This document shows, piece after piece, positions 17,077 through 26,647 of a stretch of 48,894 nucleotides of DNA. The notes under the pieces are model-generated. The model made no database searches and was not told the origin of the DNA. It was given only the letters and a program-made list of their open reading frames with translations. Positions within the stretch are counted from its first letter, which is position 1, and each line of letters begins with the position of its first letter. Source of the stretch: an uncultured Prevotella sp. (GTDB lineage: Bacteria; Bacteroidota; Bacteroidia; Bacteroidales; Bacteroidaceae); assembly GCA_900315525.1 (NCBI GenBank), contig OMZO01000012.1, positions 1 to 48,894 of the forward strand, read 5' to 3'. The position numbers and the translations under genes were made by a program.

Positions 17077-19860
17077 ATGAGTAGACATTTCATCATATCC
17101 ATCATCACATTCCTGCTGAGCATGACTGCCCTACAGCCTGCTGCAGGACAATCAGCAAGAGAATATACCAAAGACCGCCCTCTCATCATTGTCAGCGACT
17201 GGGAGTTTCCGCCCTATGAGTTCAGAAACGACAAGGGTGAGCCCGACGGTTTCAACGTTGAAATCCTCAACATCATCCTTGACCAGCTGAAGATCCCCCA
17301 TAAGTTTATCATGCAGGAGTGGTATCAGTGTACCAAGACATTTGAATCGCGCGAAGCCGATCTGATCCATGCGTTGACCGTCAATTACAGAAAGCGCCCC
17401 TACATCATGACACAGAATTTGATCACCTATTATTCTGTGAAATCCGTGCGACGGCCAAGCCAGGAGCCGTTAAGGCTGGTTTCGCAAATCAAAGACGATG
17501 ACACCATCATGGTAAAGAACAACGATTATGTTCCCCTCCGCTTGAAACAGGAATACGACCCACAATTCCATATGGAGTACCGTTCTCCTAAAGAGGCACT
17601 TTCCGCCATCCGCAGTGGCCGCAACTCCTACTACATCTGGGGAGCCATACCCCTGCAGATGAAAATCAAGGAGTATCACCTTGACAGTCTGGTGCTTGAC
17701 GACATCAACATCCCTGCTGGAGAACTGCGTTTCATCGGTTACGACAAAGAACTTATCGAAGCCATTGACGATGCCTACGCCCGTATGGAACAATCAGGCG
17801 ACATCAAACCTATCTATGACAAGTGGTTCTACCCTGAGCGCACAAAAGAACAGAGCTCACCAATGGCTCTCATCATTCTCGTCAGCGCCATCATTATCAT
17901 CATCTTGAGTATCTTGCTGAGCATCCTTCTCCGCAACAGACTACGCCAGGCAGTAACTCGCTATGAGGATATCAACAATATCATGACCGAGGCTCTGAAG
18001 ATTGGTACAAGTTTCGTATTAGAATACGACATTGCCACAGATCATTTCCGAAACGCCTATGGTCACATGCTACCTGATGAAGGAATGACACTTAAGCAAT
18101 TTATAAGTCATTTCAAAACTTCTGATGAAAAAGAGTTTATCAAACACCACCAGTCACTCGTCAGAGGCAATAATAACGACCGCTATTTCGTGCGTCAATT
18201 CAATTTCGGCACCCGACTTGAACCCAATTGGCATACACTTGAAGGAACAGCCATTGTCGAACGGGAGTCGAAAATAGTCCATCACATTGTCTATTCCCTC
18301 AAGGACATCACCACCGACCTTGAAGATGAGCGCATCAACCAAGAAACGGGCAACAAATTCGCACGTATGTTTGAGACCAATGTCATTGCCATGTCGTTCT
18401 ACAATAAAGACGGATGGCTGCTTGACGTCAATAAAAAGATGAGAGAACTCTGTGGTTTCGACGGCGAGGCCGGACAATATTTCCGCGAAACAAATATGTT
18501 TGATACGGATATGGTGAAGGGTGTCTATGAACGCGGTTCCCGTTACACCCTCCACGTATGTAACCGTATGTATTACCCTGCCGTCAATATTGACCAACAT
18601 ATCGAGATCCGCATCCGTCCCGTCATTGACGAAAACGATGACCTGTGCTTCTATATCGTCACCGCACGCCTCCTTGATGCTGAACGTGACTATTATCTGA
18701 ACCAGCGCGCCCATAATAGAGAATTGAGTAAGGCCACAGAAACCATTAATAACTATGAGCGCGACCTTGCCTATTTGCTTGAGAACAGTGATATGTTCGT
18801 ATGGCGTTCCAACCTTGAGGAACAAACCCTTACCTACTCCCGTTCTCTCCGCAGTCCAGAATTTCAGGAAGACTTACAAGACTATTTCAAGCGCATGCTG
18901 CCCGATGATGAGAAGAATTCTGCAGCAGCCATCAAAGACCCTATCGCAATGAGCAAGCCATTCAACGTGATACATCATTTCAAATTCACGCATTATAAAA
19001 AGCAACCTAGCTGGTTGGCCATCAGTGGTATCCCCACTTTCGACGAAAATGGCAAACGCTTGGGCTATTTCGGTGTGGCTCGTGACGTTACCAAACTCAT
19101 ACTTGCCCAACAGAAACTGAAGATGGAGACTGAGCGAGCCGAGAATTCCGGCAAAATGAAAAGTGCGTTCCTGGCGAATATGACTCACGAGATCCGTACG
19201 CCACTAAATGCCATTGTCGGATTCTCAGATCTGCTGCCTGTTGTCGATACCGCTGAGGAGCGCATGGAGTTCATCCGCATCATACGAAACAATTGCGACA
19301 TGCTCATGCGCCTGATCAATGACATCCTTGCAGCCTCAAACATGGAGCAGGCACTAGCTATCAAGCCAAAAGAGGAAGATATGTCGAAGGTCTTCGACGA
19401 CATCTGTCAGACCCTGTCTCAACGTGTACAGGAGCCTGGTGTTGAATTCCTAAAGGACAACCCATATCCATCGTGTATCACAGAACTTGATAAAGGACGT
19501 GTACAACAAGTGCTTACCAACTTTGTTACCAATGCCGTCAAATACACCCACGAAGGCCATATCAAAGTCGGCTACCACTGGGAACGGCGCCTCACGCTCG
19601 ACGAAGCTGGAGAAAAAGATGGACTGTATTTCTACTGCGAGGATACGGGTGCCGGCATCCCTAAGGAAAAACAGGCGAGCGTATTTGAGCGTTTTGTCAA
19701 ACTCAACGACTTCGTACAAGGTACAGGTCTTGGCCTCAGCATCTGCCAAGCCATTACTGACCGCTGTAATGGTTTTATCGGTGTCACGTCAGAGGGAGAA
19801 GGACATGGATCCACTTTCTGGATGTGGCTGCCTTGTGAAAACAAAAGCAACAGAAGCTAA
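17077..19860 (+). CDS. K4: periplasmic-binding-domain PAS histidine kinase, complete
   Basis: 927 aa with a signal peptide (MSRHFIISIITFLLSMTALQPAAG). A family-3 solute-binding-like domain (about 30-250; WEFPPYEFRNDKGEPDGFNVEIL and DKWFYPERT) resembles that of K3; a membrane helix at about 268-290 leads to PAS domains (about 300-425, 430-540, 565-680), DHp with NMTHEIRTPLN (His704) and HATPase with TNFVTNAVKYT (Asn819), DTGAGI, FERF and GTGLGL. All catalytic motifs are present. It probably senses a small periplasmic ligand such as an amino acid or metabolite. It is followed 14 bases later by the AraC-type gene, the only transcription factor in the run. Confidence 0.9.
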   Translation: MSRHFIISIITFLLSMTALQPAAGQSAREYTKDRPLIIVSDWEFPPYEFRNDKGEPDGFNVEILNIILDQLKIPHKFIMQEWYQCTKTFESREADLIHALTVNYRKRPYIMTQNLITYYSVKSVRRPSQEPLRLVSQIKDDDTIMVKNNDYVPLRLKQEYDPQFHMEYRSPKEALSAIRSGRNSYYIWGAIPLQMKIKEYHLDSLVLDDINIPAGELRFIGYDKELIEAIDDAYARMEQSGDIKPIYDKWFYPERTKEQSSPMALIILVSAIIIIILSILLSILLRNRLRQAVTRYEDINNIMTEALKIGTSFVLEYDIATDHFRNAYGHMLPDEGMTLKQFISHFKTSDEKEFIKHHQSLVRGNNNDRYFVRQFNFGTRLEPNWHTLEGTAIVERESKIVHHIVYSLKDITTDLEDERINQETGNKFARMFETNVIAMSFYNKDGWLLDVNKKMRELCGFDGEAGQYFRETNMFDTDMVKGVYERGSRYTLHVCNRMYYPAVNIDQHIEIRIRPVIDENDDLCFYIVTARLLDAERDYYLNQRAHNRELSKATETINNYERDLAYLLENSDMFVWRSNLEEQTLTYSRSLRSPEFQEDLQDYFKRMLPDDEKNSAAAIKDPIAMSKPFNVIHHFKFTHYKKQPSWLAISGIPTFDENGKRLGYFGVARDVTKLILAQQKLKMETERAENSGKMKSAFLANMTHEIRTPLNAIVGFSDLLPVVDTAEERMEFIRIIRNNCDMLMRLINDILAASNMEQALAIKPKEEDMSKVFDDICQTLSQRVQEPGVEFLKDNPYPSCITELDKGRVQQVLTNFVTNAVKYTHEGHIKVGYHWERRLTLDEAGEKDGLYFYCEDTGAGIPKEKQASVFERFVKLNDFVQGTGLGLSICQAITDRCNGFIGVTSEGEGHGSTFWMWLPCENKSNRS

Positions 19861-19874
19861 ATCATTTATAAACT

Positions 19875-20744
19875 ATGCAAATCAGTAAATATATGCTGGC
19901 TAATGAACGGGATGCCCTCTGGGGACTCACGATTAGCACCGTAGGATATGAAGAAATCGCGCCCAATGATCCTTATCCCACAAAAGGACACGCGGACGGC
20001 TATTATTTCAATGTAGAAAAAGGAAGACGGCTCAATGAATACCAATTACTATATAACCCCGATGGCGAGGGGTGGTTCCAAAGTGAACATTGTCCACGCA
20101 CACGACTGAAAGCAGGCGACATGTTCCTGCTCTTTCCTGGTGAGTGGCATACCTACTATCCAGACCCGCGCACTGGCTGGAAGAGCTATTGGGTAGGCTT
20201 CAAGGGAAGAAATATCGACGATCGCGTCAATGCAGGTTTCCTGACGCCAGAGAAGCCCATCTACCATATCGGCTATTCTTCGGTCATTGAGAGTCTCTAC
20301 CGCAAGGCCTATGACACTGCTGTCGAAGAAGCAGCCTATTGTCAGCAGCTCATGGCAGGACTGGTGAATCTCCTGATTGGCGAGATGTATTCGCTCGAGC
20401 GTAACATCGAATTCAACAAAAACCATGCACAAGTAGCGATGATAGGCAAGGCTCGTCTTCGCATCAGCGACACCCTTGAGTCGAATGTAACGATTCAGCA
20501 AATAGCAGAAGAGCTTGGCGTCAGCTACTCCAACTTCCGCAAACTCTTCAAGGAATATACTGGTCTTTCACCAGCTACTTACCAGCAGGAACTGCGTCTG
20601 CGACGTGCCAAGGAGCTACTCACGACGACAGACCTCAGCGTGAAGGAAATTGCCTACCGGCTTAACTTTGAAAGCCCTGACTATTTCTCTGCAAAGTTTA
20701 AGGCAAAGATGGGATGCAAGCCCAGCGACATCAAACAGAAATAA
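19875..20744 (+). CDS. AraC family transcriptional regulator
   Basis: 289 aa. The N-terminal half is a cupin-type ligand/dimer domain (GEGWFQSEHCPRTRLKAGDMFLLFPGEWHTYY pattern read in parts), and the C-terminal third has two helix-turn-helix motifs (VTIQQIAEELGVSYSNFRKLF and LSVKEIAYRLNFESPDYFSAKF). There is no receiver domain, so it is not a normal response regulator for the four kinases. It is the last gene of the run and is followed by a strong hairpin. Candidate targets are its own run, the divergent genes, or the rhamnose-type operon 1.6 kb downstream (AraC-type regulators control rhamnose use in Bacteroides); the last is inference. Confidence 0.88.
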   Translation: MQISKYMLANERDALWGLTISTVGYEEIAPNDPYPTKGHADGYYFNVEKGRRLNEYQLLYNPDGEGWFQSEHCPRTRLKAGDMFLLFPGEWHTYYPDPRTGWKSYWVGFKGRNIDDRVNAGFLTPEKPIYHIGYSSVIESLYRKAYDTAVEEAAYCQQLMAGLVNLLIGEMYSLERNIEFNKNHAQVAMIGKARLRISDTLESNVTIQQIAEELGVSYSNFRKLFKEYTGLSPATYQQELRLRRAKELLTTTDLSVKEIAYRLNFESPDYFSAKFKAKMGCKPSDIKQK

Positions 20745-20746
20745 AG

Positions 20747-20773
20747 AAATGGCAACCATTGGGGTTGCCATTT
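20747..20773. terminator. Bidirectional terminator between AraC gene and nhaD
   Basis: Perfect 11-bp stem AAATGGCAACC / GGTTGCCATTT with loop ATTGG; A-run on one side and T-run on the other serve the two convergent genes. Confidence 0.8.
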
Positions 20774-20793
20774 CCTATGATGATCCTTTTTGA

Positions 20794-22149
20794 TCAGAAC
20801 AAGAACGTCTTCTCCAGCCAGTAGCAGAGAATACCTGCGAGATAACCGACGAAAGCTATCCATGTGATCTTCTTCATATACCAGCCGAAAGTAATCTTCT
20901 CAAGTCCCATAACGACCACACCTGCTGCCGAACCGATAATCAGCATCGAGCCACCAACACCTGCGCAATAGGCAAGCAACTGCCAGAAGATGCCGTCAAC
21001 CGCCATATCACCTGCTGCGGCAACAGGATACATACCCATACAACCAGCAACAAGGGGAACATTATCCACGATGGATGAAAGTACGCCGATGATACCTGTT
21101 ACAAGGTAATGGTTACCCTCAAAGGTGGCATCAAGCGTCTGTCCTAACAAAGTGAGCGCACCAATGGTCTCCAGACAGCCAACAGCCATGAGGATACCAA
21201 GGAAGAAGAGAATAGTGTCCATGTCGATGCGCGAAAGCATCTTGGAGACACGCTTCTGGGTGTTGGTATTATTGGCCGTATCCTCACTCTCCTGATGGAT
21301 ACGGGTATAGAAGATCTCCGTAGTCGTCCACAGCACGCCCAAGACGAGCAGAATACCCACAAACGGCGGGAGATGGGTGATCGTTTTGAAGATAGGTACG
21401 AAGATGAGACCGCCAACACCCAGGAAGAATATAATCTTACGCTGACGAGGCGAAAGACAGTCTGTCTCCTCAACCACGGCTGTATCCTGCTGTATCTCAA
21501 GGTTGCCCTTCAGCGAGAGAGAGAGAATATAGGCCGGAATAACCATCGACACCACAGAGGGGATGAATATCTCCATGATAACACCAGCTGCTGTAATCAC
21601 ACCCTTGTTCCACAACATGATGGTAGTAACATCACCTATCGGCGAGAAGGCACCACCCGAATTAGCGGCAATTACAACCAGTGCAGCATAGATGAGACGA
21701 TCCTTCTTGTCAGCGACAAGTTTACGCAGAATCATAATCATCACAATCGAAGTCGTCAAGTTATCGAGGATAGCCGACAAGATGAATGTCATGAAGGCAA
21801 TACGCCAAAGCAAGGCCCGTTTCGACTTCGTCTGAAGCGTGTCACGCACAAAATTGAAACCGCCATTCTGATCCACCAATTCAACAATGGTCATGGCACC
21901 CATCAGGAAGAAAAGGGTCGTGGAGGTAGAACCAAGATGATGTTCGATGGCCTCCGCTACGGCTGAAGCTTTCATTTCGCCGACAGCTGCAGCAATGTAA
22001 CTGCCTGGATCAATCATGAAGAGCGTCCAAGTGGCAACGAACATAAGCAGTGCGATAGCTGCCTTGTTGATTTTCGTCACACTCTCGATGGCTATACAGA
22101 AATAGCCAATACAGAAAACGATGATAATCGCAATAGATAAAGTTGACAT
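20794..22149 (-). CDS. nhaD: Na+/H+ antiporter, NhaD family
   Basis: 451 aa integral membrane protein with about 12 hydrophobic helices. Family-typical segments are FLMGAMTIVELVDQNGGF, DNLTTSIVMI, AANSGGAFSPIGDVTTIMLW and SSIVDNVPLVAG; the paired Asp/Asn/Ser motifs are those proposed to carry Na+ in this ion-transporter superfamily. It exports Na+ in exchange for H+. Single gene, convergent with the AraC gene and divergent from rhaB. Confidence 0.9.
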   Translation of the reverse strand: MSTLSIAIIIVFCIGYFCIAIESVTKINKAAIALLMFVATWTLFMIDPGSYIAAAVGEMKASAVAEAIEHHLGSTSTTLFFLMGAMTIVELVDQNGGFNFVRDTLQTKSKRALLWRIAFMTFILSAILDNLTTSIVMIMILRKLVADKKDRLIYAALVVIAANSGGAFSPIGDVTTIMLWNKGVITAAGVIMEIFIPSVVSMVIPAYILSLSLKGNLEIQQDTAVVEETDCLSPRQRKIIFFLGVGGLIFVPIFKTITHLPPFVGILLVLGVLWTTTEIFYTRIHQESEDTANNTNTQKRVSKMLSRIDMDTILFFLGILMAVGCLETIGALTLLGQTLDATFEGNHYLVTGIIGVLSSIVDNVPLVAGCMGMYPVAAAGDMAVDGIFWQLLAYCAGVGGSMLIIGSAAGVVVMGLEKITFGWYMKKITWIAFVGYLAGILCYWLEKTFLF

Positions 22150-22187
22150 ATCAAACTATTTTTTTTATTGTTTTAGAGTTTCGGGTG

Positions 22188-22219
22188 CAAAGGTAGCACA
22201 AAAAAGACGAATAATCAAA
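22188..22219 (-). promoter_or_regulatory. nhaD promoter
   Basis: On the - strand TTTG (22219-22216), 20 bp, TACCTTTG (22195-22188). Confidence 0.65.
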
Positions 22220-22269
22220 TATTTAAGAGAGAAAATCAGATTTTAGGGGCATGGGTGGATATTAATATG

Positions 22270-22277
22270 TAATTTTG
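22270..22277 (+). promoter_or_regulatory. -7 element of the rhaB operon
   Basis: TAATTTTGC lies 38 bases before the rhaB ATG and fits TAnnTTTG, but no TTTG is found at the right distance upstream. A weak -33 region fits an activator-dependent sugar operon. Confidence 0.5.
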
Positions 22278-22315
22278 CAGCATCAATTTTCGAACTGCTT
22301 TACAAGCTAAAACTA

Positions 22316-23818
22316 ATGGAGAAGAAAGAATATTACTTTGCTGTTGATTTGGGTGCTACCAGTGGCCGCACCATTATCGGCAGTATCGAAGACGGACGCT
22401 TCACTTTGGAGGAAGTGACTCGCTTTCCAAACAATCTCATTGAGCAAGGCGGACATTTCTACTGGGATATCCATGCCCTGTATTTCGAGATCATCAGAGG
22501 TCTGAAAGAAGTGGCTAGCCGCGGACTGACCATCACAAGCATCGGTATCGACACCTGGGGCGTCGATTTCGTCATGATTGGTGATGATGGTGCTATATTA
22601 AGGAATCCGCGCGCGTATCGAGACCCCATCACTTTCGAAGCGATGGACGATTATCTGAAGCACGTCATTTCAAAGAAAGAAGTGTATGACATCACAGGCA
22701 TCCAGTTCCTGAATTTCAATACGATCTTCCAACTCTATGCTATGCAGAAGGAAGGCAACTCAGCGTTAAAGGCAGCCCAGAAATTATTGTTCGTGCCAGA
22801 TGCGCTGTCGTGGATGCTTACAGGCAAAGAGGTGTGCGAATATACCATAGCCTCTACGTCGCAGCTGTTGGACCCCCGGACAAAGCAGCTTGACGAGCGC
22901 CTCTTAGCTTCCGTAGGACTGACACGTTCGATGTTCGGGAAGATGGTGAACCCAGGTAACGTCATCGGTGTACTCACAGACGAGGTTCAGAAGATGACTG
23001 GGCTGGGAGCTATACCAGTCATTGCCGTTGCTGGTCATGACACAGCTTCTGCCGTTGCAGCCGTACCGGCCAAGAATGAGCAGTTTGCATACCTGTCCAG
23101 TGGCACATGGAGCCTGATGGGCATAGAGACCAAAGACGCCATCATCAACGACCTGAGTTACGAGCGTAACTTTACGAATGAGGGAGGAGTTGAGGGAACG
23201 ACCCGTTTCCTGAAGAATATCTGCGGCATGTGGCTCTATGAGCGTTGCCGTAAGGAGTGGGCAGTCAGCAAGGCTGAAGCAGATAGACAAGCGGCAGCAA
23301 TGCCACACCCCGAACTCCAAGGCTCAGCCATGCAGGTGGAGGCTTTTCGCTCTATCATCAATCCTGATGATGCCCTCTTTGCCAATCCATCAAGCATGAT
23401 AGATGCTATCCAACAGTACTGCCGCAAGACCAACCAGAAAATACCAGAGAGCCCCGCAGAGATCTGCCGCTGTATCTTTGATTCGCTGGCACTCCGCTAC
23501 CGTCAGGTATTCCAGTGGATGCAGGAGTTTGCGCCATTCAAGTTGGAAGTTCTCCATATCATTGGCGGCGGATCACTGAACAAGTATCTGAATCAGTTCA
23601 CTGCCAATGCCACGGGTGCTACCGTACTGGCTGGACCGCAGGAAGGAACCGCTATCGGCAATATCATGCTGCAAGCAGAAAGTGCCGGAAGTGTGAAAGA
23701 CATTTGGGAGATGCGTCGAATTATAGCCAACAGCCTAAAACTCGTGAAATACGAGCCGACGGACCAGGCTGCATGGAATGCAGCCTTTGACAGGTATTTG
23801 GAAATCACTAAGCAATAA
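22316..23818 (+). CDS. rhaB: Rhamnulokinase
   Basis: 500 aa FGGY-family sugar kinase; phosphorylates L-rhamnulose at O1. Signatures: N-terminal phosphate motif FAVDLGATSGRTIIG (residues 8-22), GGHFYWDI, the IDTWGVDF segment with a catalytic-type Asp, the second phosphate region SSGTWSLMG, and IIGGGSLNKYLNQF in the adenosine site. The downstream rhaD supports rhamnose rather than fucose, although some Bacteroidota fuculokinases are close relatives. First gene of a four-gene operon. Confidence 0.88.
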   Translation: MEKKEYYFAVDLGATSGRTIIGSIEDGRFTLEEVTRFPNNLIEQGGHFYWDIHALYFEIIRGLKEVASRGLTITSIGIDTWGVDFVMIGDDGAILRNPRAYRDPITFEAMDDYLKHVISKKEVYDITGIQFLNFNTIFQLYAMQKEGNSALKAAQKLLFVPDALSWMLTGKEVCEYTIASTSQLLDPRTKQLDERLLASVGLTRSMFGKMVNPGNVIGVLTDEVQKMTGLGAIPVIAVAGHDTASAVAAVPAKNEQFAYLSSGTWSLMGIETKDAIINDLSYERNFTNEGGVEGTTRFLKNICGMWLYERCRKEWAVSKAEADRQAAAMPHPELQGSAMQVEAFRSIINPDDALFANPSSMIDAIQQYCRKTNQKIPESPAEICRCIFDSLALRYRQVFQWMQEFAPFKLEVLHIIGGGSLNKYLNQFTANATGATVLAGPQEGTAIGNIMLQAESAGSVKDIWEMRRIIANSLKLVKYEPTDQAAWNAAFDRYLEITKQ

Positions 23819-23843
23819 TCACTAATTAAAAATAAGAACTATT

Positions 23844-25274
23844 ATGAGCAAGCCATTAGTTGAAACAAAAGCAAGAATAGGCGTATTCTCTATCGCCTTA
23901 CAGGCATATCTGCCACAGTTCCCACAACTCGTTCCTGAGTTCGAGGCTCAATATAAGGCATTCAAGGAGACATTGCCTTCCACCATCGAGATCATCGACG
24001 GTGGTATGGTAACCACCAAGGAGCAGTCGATGGCTGCCGGCGACAAATTCCGCGCTGCGGATGTCGATCTCGTCATCTTACAGATGCTGACTTACTGTAC
24101 CTCTTATAATATGCTACCCGCCGTGCGCGACCTAGACGTGCCTGTTGTCATCGTCAACGTACAGAAGAAACTGGCACCAGACTACGCCAAGACCGACATC
24201 CCCACCTGGCTGGGTGAGCTCTATGCCTGTGGTGCCATCGGTGAGATGGTAGCCGATCTGAACCGTGCCGGCAAGCGCTCTGCTGTCATCACTGGCGTTG
24301 TGGAAGGTGGCGACCCTCAGGTGCAGGCCGAAATCGAAGACTGGTGCCGTGCTGCCCAAGTGCGCCGTCGTTTCCGTGATACTAACATCGCCCAGATAGG
24401 TCGCCCATATCCTGGCATGATGGACCTCTACATCGACGAGACCAACCTCTACCACCGTATGTTTGTCTATACCAAGCAGTTCGACTGGGAGCAGATGTGG
24501 GCTATCGCCGACGATATCACCGACGAAGCTGCCATTAAGGCTAAGGCTCAGGACATCCTCGACACCTTCGAGATTGAAGGTGGCGGCACGATTGAAAAGG
24601 TATGGGATATGGCCAAGTACGTTGTTGCCTTTGAACAATGGGTAAAAGACGAGAAACTGGGTATGATAGCTTCCCACTATGCAGGTTTTGCTCAAGGTGT
24701 CGCTGGCAAGCTCGACTCGATGTTGATTCCCGCATTCTCGATGCTCATCAAACAGCATACTGCCTGTGCCGTTGAGGGAGACATGAAGGTGGCTATGGCT
24801 ATGAGTATCCTGAAGACCATCTCCGGCACAGGTACACTGGCCGAGATGTACTCTATAGACTTCCCGAAGGATATCTGCATCATCGGCCATTCCGGCTCTG
24901 GCGACTTCGACATCTCACAGGCTCACAAGCCAACAATGAAGATTGTTCCCGTATTCCACGGAAAGACTGGTGGTGGCTATCTGACACAGTTCTATCCTCC
25001 CACAGGTCCTGTCACCTATCTCGCCATCACTCAAGACAAGAATGGTGTTTTCAAGTTTGTTGCCGCCGAAGGCATTAACGAGGAAGGTCCTATCTTCATG
25101 TTCGGCGATACTAACATGCGTACAAAGTTCTCACTCCCATGCCGTGAGTTCGTCAACAAATGGAGTGAGGCCGGTCCAACCCACCACATGGCAGCAGCCG
25201 TTGGTCACCATATCGACACCATCCTGAAGGTGGCTAAGATCCTGAATATTGAATGTGACGTAGTTTGCAGATAA
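23844..25274 (+). CDS. Sugar isomerase of the L-fucose/L-arabinose isomerase superfamily
   Basis: 476 aa, cytoplasmic. The fold family is suggested by the N-terminal alpha/beta domain (RIGVFSIALQAYLPQFPQL; VDLVILQMLTYCTSYNMLP), a middle domain, and the C-terminal GHSGSGDFDISQAHKP and GPTHHMAAAVGHH segments, typical of FucI/AraA-like proteins. It sits exactly where an isomerase is needed, between the kinase and the permease, and no RhaA-type TIM-barrel isomerase is in the operon, so it probably converts L-rhamnose (or another 6-deoxyhexose) to the ketose. The substrate is inferred from context only. The stop is 4 bases from the next ATG. Confidence 0.75.
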   Translation: MSKPLVETKARIGVFSIALQAYLPQFPQLVPEFEAQYKAFKETLPSTIEIIDGGMVTTKEQSMAAGDKFRAADVDLVILQMLTYCTSYNMLPAVRDLDVPVVIVNVQKKLAPDYAKTDIPTWLGELYACGAIGEMVADLNRAGKRSAVITGVVEGGDPQVQAEIEDWCRAAQVRRRFRDTNIAQIGRPYPGMMDLYIDETNLYHRMFVYTKQFDWEQMWAIADDITDEAAIKAKAQDILDTFEIEGGGTIEKVWDMAKYVVAFEQWVKDEKLGMIASHYAGFAQGVAGKLDSMLIPAFSMLIKQHTACAVEGDMKVAMAMSILKTISGTGTLAEMYSIDFPKDICIIGHSGSGDFDISQAHKPTMKIVPVFHGKTGGGYLTQFYPPTGPVTYLAITQDKNGVFKFVAAEGINEEGPIFMFGDTNMRTKFSLPCREFVNKWSEAGPTHHMAAAVGHHIDTILKVAKILNIECDVVCR

Positions 25275-25278
25275 GACG

Positions 25279-26613
25279 ATGGCAAAATCAAGTTCACTGA
25301 AGAGCACCCTTGCGGTGTCTCTCAACAATTACCTCGACGCAGGTGCCATCGTGGCAGGTGCCAGTGGTGTCACACTTTGGCAAAACTACCTCGGACTGAC
25401 CGAGATGCATCTGGGATGGCTCAATGCTCTGAGCGCCAATGCGCTAGGAGCCGCTATCGGTGCCATCATCGGAGGATTCCTGGCCGACAAGTTCGGACGT
25501 AAATTCATCTTCACCTACAACCTGCTGGTCTATATGACGGGCGTGATGATCATCATGCTGTCATGCAACTTCCCCATGCTGCTTGCAGGTTTCCTCGTAA
25601 CGGGTATTTCCGTAGGTATTGGTGTACCTGCCTCATGGACATATATTTCCGAGTCATCAGAGATTCACAACCGTGGCCGCAATATCTGCATCTCGCAGAT
25701 GTCGTGGGGGTTGGGCCCGATGTTCATCCTGTTCTTCGGCATGCTGTTGGCACCAGGAGGTCTTCTCTATGCACCAGTAGAGTCGTTGGCTCATGCTTTC
25801 CTTGGGGAGGATGCCGCTCAGGCTGCCATTGAGGTATTCTCCTCACGCGTCGTGTTCTTGACGCTCTTCATAGTAGCGTTTATCGCATGGACGCTTCAGC
25901 GACAGCTAGAAGAGAGCGCCGAGTTTACGGCTCAGAAGTCGAACGAGAAATCCAGCAGTATCGTAGATAACATCAAGTTGCTATTCACCAACAAGATAGC
26001 TGTCAAGACGGTGGCATTCTTAGCCGTGATCTATCTGACGTGGAACCTCGTAGCCTCGGTCATGGGTTTCTTCATGCCTCACATCTATGAGACGGCAGGC
26101 GGTCTGAGCAATGAGACTGCCAACATGCTGAGCTGCGTCAGCTGGGTGTTCGTGGTGGTAACTACATTCATCATCTCGTTCTTCGTTGACAAGGTCGCAC
26201 ACCGTTTCTTTTATATCTTCGGTCTGGCAGCTGCCCTCACCGCGTGGATTCTCATCATCGGTGGCGGCGTATCGACCATCGGTGGCATCTGGCTCTTCAC
26301 AATACTCTGGGGTGTCAACAATGGTAGTTCCGTACAGGTGTTCTACGCACTATGGGGTTCAGAGTTGTTTCCCGCCAAGTTCCGTGCTGGTGCCCAGGGA
26401 CTGATGTTCTTCATCGTCCGTGGTCTGTCAGCAGTCTGGGGACTGGTGTTCACCTTCATCTATGGCGACAATGGCGAAGGCTTCACACTCGCCGCCTATT
26501 GCATGATTACCCTGTTGCTCATCTCGCTGGTCGTAGGTCTTGTCGGCATGCCCAATACCCGTGGAAAGTCGTTGGAACAGATCACAAAAGAGCGCTATGG
26601 AGAGAACATTTAA
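25279..26613 (+). CDS. MFS sugar permease (SP family-like)
   Basis: 444 aa, about 12 membrane helices. The MFS loop motif GGFLADKFGRKFIF lies between helices 2 and 3; SWTYISESSEIHNRGRNI after helix 4 and NTRGKSLEQI at the C-terminus resemble sugar porters. It is not a RhaT-type rhamnose/proton symporter or FucP by eye, but its place in the operon makes the same deoxyhexose the likely cargo. Starts 4 bases after the isomerase gene. Confidence 0.82.
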   Translation: MAKSSSLKSTLAVSLNNYLDAGAIVAGASGVTLWQNYLGLTEMHLGWLNALSANALGAAIGAIIGGFLADKFGRKFIFTYNLLVYMTGVMIIMLSCNFPMLLAGFLVTGISVGIGVPASWTYISESSEIHNRGRNICISQMSWGLGPMFILFFGMLLAPGGLLYAPVESLAHAFLGEDAAQAAIEVFSSRVVFLTLFIVAFIAWTLQRQLEESAEFTAQKSNEKSSSIVDNIKLLFTNKIAVKTVAFLAVIYLTWNLVASVMGFFMPHIYETAGGLSNETANMLSCVSWVFVVVTTFIISFFVDKVAHRFFYIFGLAAALTAWILIIGGGVSTIGGIWLFTILWGVNNGSSVQVFYALWGSELFPAKFRAGAQGLMFFIVRGLSAVWGLVFTFIYGDNGEGFTLAAYCMITLLLISLVVGLVGMPNTRGKSLEQITKERYGENI

Positions 26614-26647
26614 GTGTTGAGAATTTAGTATTTAGATTTTTTTTGAT

